The position numbers and the translations under genes were made by a program. The notes beneath the pieces were generated by a model. The model was not told the DNA's origin. It did no database searches and worked only from the letters and a program-made list of their open reading frames with translations. A DNA stretch of 64,000 nucleotides, from positions 186,001 through 250,000 of the forward strand of contig NZ_FNCA01000003.1 of the NCBI RefSeq assembly GCF_900100715.1, written 5' to 3'. Of this stretch, positions 9,986-17,211 are shown piece by piece. The stretch comes from Methanolobus vulcani (GTDB lineage Archaea > Halobacteriota > Methanosarcinia > Methanosarcinales > Methanosarcinaceae). The stretch's first letter is position 1. Each line of letters begins with the position of its first letter.

Positions 9986-10594
9986 TTATTTATTTTCTAA
10001 TAATGAGTTAATCGCATCCAGAACGTCTTTCTCAATCTCATCAACCGGCCTGTCAGTATTGATAATAACAAACCTCTTTGGATGTGCTTCTGCAAGTTTC
10101 AGGTAATTTGCCCTGACTTCCTCAAGGAAATCTATCTTCTCAAATTTGGTCTGCTCACCACGATTACCACATCTCTCAACTGATATCTTCGGGTCAATAT
10201 CAAAAAGAACAGTAAGGTCCGGGTCAACTGTCCATCCGTGGTGTATCTGCTGTATCCATTCCATTGGCTCCGGAAACTTGCCTTTAAGCGTCACAGCCTG
10301 ATACGCGTACCTGCTGCCTGAATACCTGTCAGAGATAACATTCTGGCCACTTTCAAGTGCAGGCAGGATTAGTTTGGAAATGTGTTCCGCATGGTCTGCG
10401 GTGAAAAGCAAAAGCTCTGCAAGGTCATCTGTATCCGAATGGATGGCACGGTTTACAGCATCACCGATCCAGCTGGTTGTTGGCTCCCTTGTGAAAACAA
10501 AATCCTTAAAATCAGGATTTGAGCGCAGACGCTTTGTAATTGTGGACTTACCGGAACCGTCGATACCTTCCAGAGTAATGAGTTTACCTTTCAT
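9986..10594 (-). CDS. tmk: Thymidylate kinase (dTMP kinase)
   Basis: The protein phosphorylates dTMP to dTDP for DNA synthesis. Its P-loop is GIDGSGKST near the N-terminus. The DRYSGSRYAYQ segment holds the DR(Y/S) motif for nucleotide binding, and the lid region and DIDPKISVERC follow. Length (about 202 residues) is normal. The frame can be read from 10615, but MKGKLITLEGIDG at 10594 matches the family N-terminus; MSMKGKL at 10600 is equally possible. No clear Shine-Dalgarno site is seen, so translation may be leaderless. The neighbouring divergent DUF166 gene has been linked to thymidylate synthesis, which would make this a dTMP/dTDP locus. Confidence 0.94.
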   Translation of the reverse strand: MKGKLITLEGIDGSGKSTITKRLRSNPDFKDFVFTREPTTSWIGDAVNRAIHSDTDDLAELLLFTADHAEHISKLILPALESGQNVISDRYSGSRYAYQAVTLKGKFPEPMEWIQQIHHGWTVDPDLTVLFDIDPKISVERCGNRGEQTKFEKIDFLEEVRANYLKLAEAHPKRFVIINTDRPVDEIEKDVLDAINSLLENK

Positions 10595-10664
10595 TGACAT
10601 CAACAATGAAAGCAAAGGAATACTATTTAGAATTTATTCCAGAGGAAAAATTGAACAAAAACGA

Positions 10665-10793
10665 TCAGGTCCTTACAACATCTTCACTGCCACACTGCGG
10701 ACATCTCACAGGAAACAGCGCAGGGTCTTCCATAAATAAGAACTCGCAGGTATTGCACCTGAAATAAACTTTATTGGGGTCATATTCGTCCAT
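10665..10793 (-). CDS. 42-residue zinc-ribbon protein
   Basis: This minus-strand ORF from ATG at 10793 encodes 42 residues. Two CxxC pairs are present (CNTC near residue 13 and CPQC near residue 31), separated by 14 residues with FMEDPALFPV between them, which is the geometry of a rubredoxin-like or zinc-ribbon knuckle. Many archaeal genomes carry such tiny ribbons near nucleic-acid genes; the function is unknown. It lies 70 bases upstream of tmk on the same strand and may share its transcript. The composition of the residues and the exact knuckle spacing make chance unlikely. Confidence 0.75.
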   Translation of the reverse strand: MDEYDPNKVYFRCNTCEFLFMEDPALFPVRCPQCGSEDVVRT

Positions 10794-10949
10794 GATCAAA
10801 ACCTCATGGAAATATGTATTATCATGATAAATATACTAATCGGTCGAATAATATCCTCTGAATCCAATAAACTCACCTTCCCAAAACTATCCAACACCAG
10901 ATATCCGGCAAGCATATATGCAAAGGGAGTAACCTTTTTAGAGAGAAAA

Positions 10950-11618
10950 ATGACCACAATAGGAGTTATCACCAGAGGAAAATACGGCAACAGACTCATT
11001 GAGACAATCCTCACAAAAACTGACCTTGAAGTAGTTCAAACAGCAGTTCCTGAAATATTGCCAGATTTCATAGACGAGCCAGAGGAGTTCCTTGAACGAC
11101 TCAATATAGATACTTCTGTATTTGATTCCAACATCGTGATAACTTACTCCCTTCACCCCGACCTTACAGTTGCAATAGCACACATGGCAGGAAAAGCAGG
11201 TGTAAAAGCCCTGATCATTCCCGGAGGAGCTTCAAAGGCTCCTGTTGTGGAACTAGAAGGAATATCCAAAAAATACGGAATGCTTATCGAAGTGGAAGAT
11301 ATTTGCTGCACTCTTGAGGCAAAAACCGAAACGGAAGAACTCTGTAAATACCTGTCAATACCAGAGCTTGAAGTTGACATCGATAAAGGTATAATTAGTT
11401 CGGTCAAAGTATTATGCGGGGCACCCTGTGGAAGCACATGGCATATGGCAAAAGAACTTGTGGGAATAAAAGTAGAAGATGCACCTGCAAAAGCCGGACT
11501 GCTGATACAGCAATATCCATGCAGGGCCGTAAGAGGTGGACCGGGAGGCATCCATGAATCCGGCGATATCCACAAAAAAGCCATAGAAGACGCAATCAAA
11601 AGAAAGAAGGAAAACTGA
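10950..11618 (+). CDS. DUF166 family protein, possible archaeal thymidylate synthase-related
   Basis: The protein has about 222 residues from ATG at 10950 (MTTIGVITRGKYGNR). The open frame reaches back to 10806, but that extension is low in complexity and unlike the family. Conserved Cys-containing motifs are visible: VEDICCTLE, VLCGAPCGSTWHMAK and YPCRAVRGGPGGIHESGDIH. These mark the DUF166 family of methanogens, which older annotation calls thymidylate synthase; I do not regard that activity as settled. The neighbours tmk and the PolX polymerase are consistent with nucleotide or DNA metabolism. It is followed 14 bases later by polX, so the two are probably one operon. Confidence 0.85.
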   Translation: MTTIGVITRGKYGNRLIETILTKTDLEVVQTAVPEILPDFIDEPEEFLERLNIDTSVFDSNIVITYSLHPDLTVAIAHMAGKAGVKALIIPGGASKAPVVELEGISKKYGMLIEVEDICCTLEAKTETEELCKYLSIPELEVDIDKGIISSVKVLCGAPCGSTWHMAKELVGIKVEDAPAKAGLLIQQYPCRAVRGGPGGIHESGDIHKKAIEDAIKRKKEN

Positions 11619-11632
11619 TCCAACGGGATAAC

Positions 11633-13363
11633 ATGGACAATATCCAGATAGCTGAGAAGTTCAACCATATGGCACAAATGCTTGAATTCAAAGGCGAAAG
11701 CCAGTTCAAGACACGAGCCTACACAAATGCGGCACGTACAATCAAAGGACTTGATGAGGAACTTAAGGTACTCCACAAAGAAGGGAGTATCGAAGATATT
11801 CCCGGTGTTGGCAAAATTCTCAAAAGCAAGATAGTGGAAATGCTTGAAACCGGAACTTTTGAAGCCTATGAGAATACAATGGACGAAATTCCCGCAGGAA
11901 TTATCGAAATAATGAACATTCCCGGAATAGGCTCTAAAACTGCAAGACTGTTCTATGAGAAACTTGGTGTACAAACAGTTGATGAACTTAGCAGGGCTGC
12001 AAGGGAACACAGAATACGAAGACTTCCGCGCATGGGAGAAAAGCAGGAAGAGAAAATACTGCGTTCCATTGTAAGACTAAAAGAGGATAAAGACCACGGA
12101 AGACATCCTTATGTACTTGCAAAGGACATAGCCAGGGAAATTACAGATTATCTTGATTTAAGCCAGTATATTGAAAAAGTGGCAATTGCAGGAAGTCTGC
12201 GAAGAAAGCAGGATACAGTTGGTGACATTGACCTTATAGCCATCTCCGAAGAACCAGAGAAAGCCATCAGCTATTTCACCGGAATGGATAAAGTGGAAGA
12301 GATACTGGAATCTGGAACAACTAAAGCTTCAATCATTTACTCCGGGAATTTCCATGTTGATCTTAGAGTTGTAAGCAGAGATACATATGGTTCCATGCTG
12401 CAACATTTTACAGGTTCAAAGGAACACAACATTCATCTTAGAAAGCTTGCACTCTCAAAAGGATATAGCCTGAATGAATATGGAATGAATGATGAGAGCA
12501 CTGGCAAACTCATAAAATTCAGCAGTGAAGAGAAACTGTATGAAGAGCTTGGACTTGGATACCTTTCACCTGAACTCCGTGAGGACAGGGGCGAAGTCGA
12601 AGCCAGTCTCAGAGATAAACTTCCAAGACTTATCGAAAGAAAGGACATCAAAGGCGACCTTCATGTACACTCTAACTGGAGTGACGGTGCCAACACCATG
12701 GAAGAGCTTGCAGAAGCTGCCATCCAGAGAGGATATGAGTACATTGCAATCACCGATCATTCACACTCAACAGGTGTGGCCAACGGCCTGTCAGATAAGA
12801 GACTGCTGGAACATATCGATGCCATTGATAAGCTCAACGAAAAATACGATGAGATAAGGATCCTTTCGGGAACCGAGTGCGATATCAAAGCGGACGGCAA
12901 GCTTGATTACAGTAATGACCTGCTGGAACGTCTTGATATTGTGGTTGTTGCAGTCCATGCAGGACTTGACCAGGACAGGAAGAAGATGACTAAAAGAATA
13001 GTCTTTGCCTTTGAGAACGAGCATGTTGACATAATGGCACACCCTACCGGAAGGAAGTTCGGAAAGCGTCCACCATATGACGTAGATATGGAAACTGTAA
13101 TTCAGGCTGCAAAGGACAATGAAAAAGTGCTCGAGATAAACTCATCTCCATGGCGACTTGACCTGAACGACATTAATGCAAAGCGTGCAAAAGAACATGG
13201 TGTGATGCTTGCCATCAATACTGATACTCATACCATCGACCATCTGGACAACATTGAATTTGGGATAAATATGGCTAGAAGAGCATGGATTGAACCTGAT
13301 GATGTTCTGAACACAATGAGTCTGAAACAAATTTGTTCCAGACTGGATATTCCTAAAGAATGA
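11633..13363 (+). CDS. polX: DNA polymerase X family protein with PHP domain
   Basis: This 576-residue protein combines helix-hairpin-helix DNA-binding motifs (IEDIPGVGKILKSKI, NIPGIGSKTARLFYEKLG), a nucleotidyltransferase palm with the catalytic Asp pair in VGDIDLIAIS near residue 198, and a C-terminal PHP phosphoesterase domain. The PHP metal ligands start at HVHSNWSD (near residue 343), then ITDHSHS, a distal HAG and MAHPTG. Such PolX proteins fill short gaps in base excision repair and have 3'-5' exonuclease activity in the PHP domain. All motifs look intact. It is translated from ATG just 14 bases after the DUF166 gene. Confidence 0.95.
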   Translation: MDNIQIAEKFNHMAQMLEFKGESQFKTRAYTNAARTIKGLDEELKVLHKEGSIEDIPGVGKILKSKIVEMLETGTFEAYENTMDEIPAGIIEIMNIPGIGSKTARLFYEKLGVQTVDELSRAAREHRIRRLPRMGEKQEEKILRSIVRLKEDKDHGRHPYVLAKDIAREITDYLDLSQYIEKVAIAGSLRRKQDTVGDIDLIAISEEPEKAISYFTGMDKVEEILESGTTKASIIYSGNFHVDLRVVSRDTYGSMLQHFTGSKEHNIHLRKLALSKGYSLNEYGMNDESTGKLIKFSSEEKLYEELGLGYLSPELREDRGEVEASLRDKLPRLIERKDIKGDLHVHSNWSDGANTMEELAEAAIQRGYEYIAITDHSHSTGVANGLSDKRLLEHIDAIDKLNEKYDEIRILSGTECDIKADGKLDYSNDLLERLDIVVVAVHAGLDQDRKKMTKRIVFAFENEHVDIMAHPTGRKFGKRPPYDVDMETVIQAAKDNEKVLEINSSPWRLDLNDINAKRAKEHGVMLAINTDTHTIDHLDNIEFGINMARRAWIEPDDVLNTMSLKQICSRLDIPKE

Positions 13364-13611
13364 TTTGAGAAATCAGATGCAATTTATTCCACATCCATCC
13401 CAAAATTAATATATAAATTACAATTGCTCTGTCTTTCTTAAGGAAGAAAACAAAAAATATAAATTCCTGTTGTACAAATCTATTTTTGAAAAATACATGA
13501 CGAGGTAGATTTACTAAAAAGTACAGGTTTGCAAGCTATTTTCAGTTTTCCGAGCTTTATGCTTTGCCGGTAGTTAAACGAATCATTTGTGATCGCTTAT
13601 GAGGTGCTATT
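13364..13611. other. Intergenic region after polX
   Basis: This AT-rich stretch has no clear gene apart from the short ORF that follows at 13612. A TATA-like AATATATAAATTAC block is near 13410. I see no RNA gene. An internal ATG at 13497 (ATGACGAGGTAG) is stopped after three codons. Confidence 0.5.
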
Positions 13612-13710
13612 TTGAAAGGTGCAAAAGCCAACAGGCATGACAGATCTATGAAAAAACATGAGATCGAGTTCCAGAAAGAAGTGAAAAGGCAGCAGAAGAG
13701 AAGAGCTTAG
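13612..13710 (+). CDS. Possible 32-residue highly basic peptide
   Basis: A TTG at 13612 is preceded by GAGGTG at good spacing and opens a 32-residue frame (KGAKANRHDRSMKKHEIEF, then a Lys/Arg/Gln-rich tail ending QKRRA). The Shine-Dalgarno match, clean end and strongly biased basic/helical composition support translation. An ATG 14 codons downstream (MKKHE) is an alternative. It could bind nucleic acid or the ribosome. I do not recognise a family. Confidence 0.5.
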   Translation: MKGAKANRHDRSMKKHEIEFQKEVKRQQKRRA

Positions 13711-13769
13711 AAATTAGTTGTATTATAGCTGTTTTAAAATCCACTTTCAAAGCAAATTTAAATATTAAC

Positions 13770-13787
13770 TGGCAGGGATACCTGCCA
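13770..13787. terminator. Hairpin after the methanogenesis marker 14 gene
   Basis: TGGCAGG (13770-13776) pairs with CCTGCCA (13781-13787) around a GATA loop. On the minus strand it is followed by AT-rich sequence (GTTAATATTTAAATTT) but not a clean T-run, so it is a moderate terminator candidate. Confidence 0.45.
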
Positions 13788-13812
13788 CTTCATATTATCC
13801 TCATTCTGATTC

Positions 13813-15249
13813 TTACTTGTTCTGTAATTTGATACGCTGTGCAAGGATACATTTTCCTCCTCTGTGACCACCCAGAGGGTTGAAGGTCGTTCCAAGGGAG
13901 TTCATACACCTTGCCATTACAGCCGCACCACGTGCAAGACCATCATCTACGAAAACAACATGCTCTTCGATATTGTTATTGATTCCCAGCTCATGGAGAT
14001 ATTTGAGCACCAGTTTTGGTTTGTTTCCTGTAATACCTGCCCTTCCTGTAATTCCTATTGCACTATCCTCATAAACAAGACCTTCGTCCTGTGCAACCTT
14101 AACAAGACGCTGGACAACACGTGCCATTACTTCATCAATAACGGCAAACAAGACCTTCACATTGTGCTTTTCGTATATTTCAGCACCAAGCTGTGCAAGC
14201 TTATCCAGATCTGTGCCGTTCTCACCTACATCACAACCGATAAGAACAACATTGATAGCATCTGCTGCTTCGGAATTGACAGGCACACTACCATATCTTG
14301 TACGGCCCTTTGGCACTTTCTCAATAACAATATAACTTAGTATCTTCTCAGCATATTCGTGTATGACCTTGCTTTTAAGCTTCAGTGCAATGCCATCAAG
14401 GGACTTTCCATCGAAAACATCAAGTGCAGTACCCTTTTTAGAGTCAACCATTCCTGTTCCTTTAATTATAGTATCAGGAATCGCACCTGCATAACCACAG
14501 AAGTTACCGATTGTCTTTGCATATGGGAGGTCAGGACTGATTATCCTGCCGTCAAGGGTTGTACCAAAGTCCATTGATAAACATGGGTTGCGGAAATCAA
14601 CATCTACCCACTTTGCACCTTCCTTGATTCCGGCTGTTGCAAGCTCACCCTCCATCTCATTAGCAACGATCTCAACACCTGTTGCACCGACGGGCGGTGT
14701 TACACTTGCTACTGCACCGTCAAATATGACCTTCTCAAGTTTGGAATATTTCTGGAACCTGTCAGGGATATTTGAAAGTGACATTGGAGGTGTCATTCTG
14801 TTAGGTGGAACGCCTGCCAGAAGACAACCGTCTGCCAATGCCTTGATGAATTCTCCAACCTCATCAGGTGAATCAAAACCCGCTACAACACCAGTTGAAC
14901 GGACTACAAAATGAACGTCAGTCTTTATGTCAAGATTTGCCTCTTTCACCGCTCCCAGAAGAGTGTCCTTTACAAGTTCACCAACTGATTCTCTTGTCAG
15001 TTCCACACCGTTAAGTGTTCTTCCGAAAACCTCTTCCCCGGGTTTCGGAGGGCGTACATCCCTTGTCATGCTAACTGTCTTCTTAACAAGTCTGGTTTTT
15101 CCGTCTTCAAGGTTGGTTGCGGTAAGGATACACTTCGTTGTAGTGTTACCCACTTCTACCGACGCTACGATAAAATATGATTTTGATTTGTCCTTTAAGT
15201 CAAGTAAACGGACTGAAGGGCTTTCTGCAATTCTTGGTTTGTGTGACAT
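13813..15249 (-). CDS. Methanogenesis marker protein 14
   Basis: This 478-residue protein matches the methanogenesis marker 14 family (TIGR03285-like), present in methanogens and of unproven function. Phosphate-binding-like motifs of the ASKHA/actin-like ATPase fold are visible: VEVGNTTTKCIL near residue 32, LSMDFGTTLDGR in the middle and GITGRAGITGNKP late. Related ATPases reactivate cofactor-dependent enzymes, so a reductive-activation or chaperone role is plausible but inferred. It follows the thioredoxin gene by 9 bases on the same strand, so the two are almost certainly co-transcribed. The ending LGGHRGGKCILAQR holds a conserved Cys. Confidence 0.93.
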   Translation of the reverse strand: MSHKPRIAESPSVRLLDLKDKSKSYFIVASVEVGNTTTKCILTATNLEDGKTRLVKKTVSMTRDVRPPKPGEEVFGRTLNGVELTRESVGELVKDTLLGAVKEANLDIKTDVHFVVRSTGVVAGFDSPDEVGEFIKALADGCLLAGVPPNRMTPPMSLSNIPDRFQKYSKLEKVIFDGAVASVTPPVGATGVEIVANEMEGELATAGIKEGAKWVDVDFRNPCLSMDFGTTLDGRIISPDLPYAKTIGNFCGYAGAIPDTIIKGTGMVDSKKGTALDVFDGKSLDGIALKLKSKVIHEYAEKILSYIVIEKVPKGRTRYGSVPVNSEAADAINVVLIGCDVGENGTDLDKLAQLGAEIYEKHNVKVLFAVIDEVMARVVQRLVKVAQDEGLVYEDSAIGITGRAGITGNKPKLVLKYLHELGINNNIEEHVVFVDDGLARGAAVMARCMNSLGTTFNPLGGHRGGKCILAQRIKLQNK

Positions 15250-15258
15250 TTATATCCC

Positions 15259-15651
15259 TCAGATGTAAGGCTCAAGTTTCTGGATGATATTTTGTTTAGG
15301 GACAGCACCTATAAGTTTATCGACAAACTCGCCATTTTTGAATATCAGCATTGCAGGAATGCTGGTAATTCCAAACTTTATGGCAGTCATCTTTTCATCG
15401 TCCACGTTCAGTTTTCCGAACACGACCTTTCCCTGCATTTCAACGGCCAGTTCGTCAAGAACTGGAGAAAGCATTCGGCATGGACCACACCAGGGTGCCC
15501 AGCAGTCCACAAGGACAAGCGGATATTTTGATACGAACTCGTTAAAGGAAGCATCATTAATTGTTACAGGATTTGAAGGATATTCCTTCTTCTCCAGAGA
15601 CTCTTGCAGTTGCTGCATTCTTTTCTGCCTGATAGATTCTATATCATCCAT
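15259..15651 (-). CDS. trxA: Thioredoxin
   Basis: This 130-residue thioredoxin has the active site WAPWCGPC, the cis-proline segment ITSIPAMLIF and the C-terminal GAVPKQNI helix. An extra N-terminal helix of about 35 residues (IRQKRMQQLQESLEKKEY) precedes the fold, as in several methanogen thioredoxins. The ATG at 15651 has GGGTG at the right distance; a GTG nine bases upstream is in frame but lacks support. It is the first gene of a two-gene operon with methanogenesis marker 14, which suggests that marker 14 or its client is controlled by thiol redox state. Confidence 0.95.
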   Translation of the reverse strand: MDDIESIRQKRMQQLQESLEKKEYPSNPVTINDASFNEFVSKYPLVLVDCWAPWCGPCRMLSPVLDELAVEMQGKVVFGKLNVDDEKMTAIKFGITSIPAMLIFKNGEFVDKLIGAVPKQNIIQKLEPYI

Positions 15652-15865
15652 TCGATTCACCCTTTGAATAATATAATTTACAGATATTTAACTGTAGACA
15701 TGATTTAATATAGACGTGTTAATTCTTCCTATTATCTATCCTTAATGCATTTAAGTGTTTGTATGGTTGTGCAATAACTACACAATACCACATTGAACAG
15801 GCCAAAACAAATAAACATAAAAAAGATAGATATTTAAGAATAATAACAGGATATCAAGGATTAGA

Positions 15866-16888
15866 ATGGCAAAATGGACTATTGAACATCTGCTTGAAAC
15901 CGATCCTCAGGACTTTGAGGTTCTGCTCTCACGGCTATTTTCTAAAATGGGATACCACACAGAGCTTACCCAATACTCCAGAGACAAAGGAATTGACCTG
16001 ATAATCCGAATAGAGAATTTCGGCCTGGTTCACACATGGTACGTTCAGGCAAAAAGGTACTCAGACCCAGTTGGTGTAAAAGATATCAGGGAATACAGCA
16101 GCATCAGGTATCGTGACCATGTGGACGGTGTCATAATTGTCGCAAGTTCATCCTTTACAAAGGAAGCCATTGAAGAAGCAGAGCAGCACAACCTCAAACT
16201 AATTAACGGTTACCTGCTTGTGGAGATGCTGAACCATTATCTTCCGGAAGAGTGTGCAAGTTCTGAATTACAATCTGAAAACGATGCACAAACAAAGCAG
16301 GACGAAAATAATGCCGGAGCAATTCTAAAAAGAGGAGAACAGGTTCTTGCAAATGAAACTGTAATGATGGGTAACGAAAAATTCACGCTTACCATAACTA
16401 ACAAAAACATATTTTTGCAAAGGGTAAGTTCCGGCCTTTTCTCAAAACGTTCGGACATCGAAGAACGTATCGAACTGAAAGACCTTTTGGGAATGCACTG
16501 CGAACCCGGCAAGATTGTCCTGGTAATAGGGAACAAGAAACTCAAATTATATCCTCTCAGTTCAAGGAAAATGCAGGTTATTGAGGAAATACTGGAAAGC
16601 ATGCGTCCGGAATATGTTAGGGGAGAGCACCTCATCAATTCATCCCGAAATGGAACAAATCTCACTTTGCTCACAAATAAACGTCTTGTAGTTCTTGATA
16701 ATACAGGAAATGCAGAACTTGACATACCTAACAAAAAGATAGTTGGTGTGGAATTAAAAGGTAGATTCCTGAAAAAAGAGCAATTGATCGTTTCAGAGGA
16801 TTCAGGAAATATGAAGAAACACTCTTTTGTGGTTGAAAATCCTGCTGAATGGAAAAAAATGATAGAACAATGTGTGAGAACTGTCTGA
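15866..16888 (+). CDS. Mrr-type endonuclease domain fused to two PH-like domains
   Basis: Residues 1-125 form an Mrr/PD-(D/E)XK restriction-like domain. GIDLII supplies the Asp and YVQAKRY the Q/ExK part, preceded by the family's FEVLLSRLFSKMGYHTE helix. Residues about 150-340 contain two similar beta-rich blocks (GEQVLANETVMMGNEKFTLT and GEHLINSSRNGTNLTLLTNK), each starting with an E-x-(L)-N-type strand. They look like PH/GRAM-like bacterial domains often seen in YokE/bPH2 proteins. Mrr domains usually act on modified or foreign DNA. The second half might be regulatory or a membrane/protein adaptor. The gene stands alone; the exact role is unknown. Confidence 0.8.
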   Translation: MAKWTIEHLLETDPQDFEVLLSRLFSKMGYHTELTQYSRDKGIDLIIRIENFGLVHTWYVQAKRYSDPVGVKDIREYSSIRYRDHVDGVIIVASSSFTKEAIEEAEQHNLKLINGYLLVEMLNHYLPEECASSELQSENDAQTKQDENNAGAILKRGEQVLANETVMMGNEKFTLTITNKNIFLQRVSSGLFSKRSDIEERIELKDLLGMHCEPGKIVLVIGNKKLKLYPLSSRKMQVIEEILESMRPEYVRGEHLINSSRNGTNLTLLTNKRLVVLDNTGNAELDIPNKKIVGVELKGRFLKKEQLIVSEDSGNMKKHSFVVENPAEWKKMIEQCVRTV

Positions 16889-16963
16889 ATGATAATAGAT
16901 ACTTCACAAGCGTGAAACCTATATATGTAATATCATCTTATGAAATATAGGAGGTTCAAAACT

Positions 16964-17173
16964 ATGACTACAGAAATTATCAAAATTGAAGGCATGATGT
17001 GCGGACACTGCCAGGCAAATGTGGAGAAATCCATCGGAGCCGTAGAAGGTGTCAGCGATGTTAAAGTTGACCTCGCAGCAAAGCAGGCCACAGTAACCTT
17101 TGATCCTGGTGTTGCAAGTCTTGATGCTATCAAGGCAGCAGTCACAGATGCTGGTTACTCCGTTGTAGCCTGA
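16964..17173 (+). CDS. CopZ-like copper chaperone (heavy-metal-associated domain)
   Basis: This 69-residue single HMA domain has the GMMCGHC metal site near residue 11 and the family's ferredoxin-like fold pattern. The ATG at 16964 follows a perfect AGGAGG 8 bases upstream, so the earlier in-frame ATG at 16940 is rejected. It should carry Cu(I) to the P-type ATPase encoded 38 bases downstream. Confidence 0.93.
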   Translation: MTTEIIKIEGMMCGHCQANVEKSIGAVEGVSDVKVDLAAKQATVTFDPGVASLDAIKAAVTDAGYSVVA

Positions 17174-17211
17174 TATTTGAAAATCCGTTTTATTATTTTT
17201 CTTTTCAACAA

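Noticed and set aside
10374-10739. Plus-strand 121-codon ORF over tmk start and zinc ribbon
   Set aside because: Antisense to tmk and the mini-protein; no ribosome site or motif.
11153-12010. Minus-strand 285-codon ORF over DUF166 and polX
   Set aside because: Overlaps two clear genes and shows no domain.
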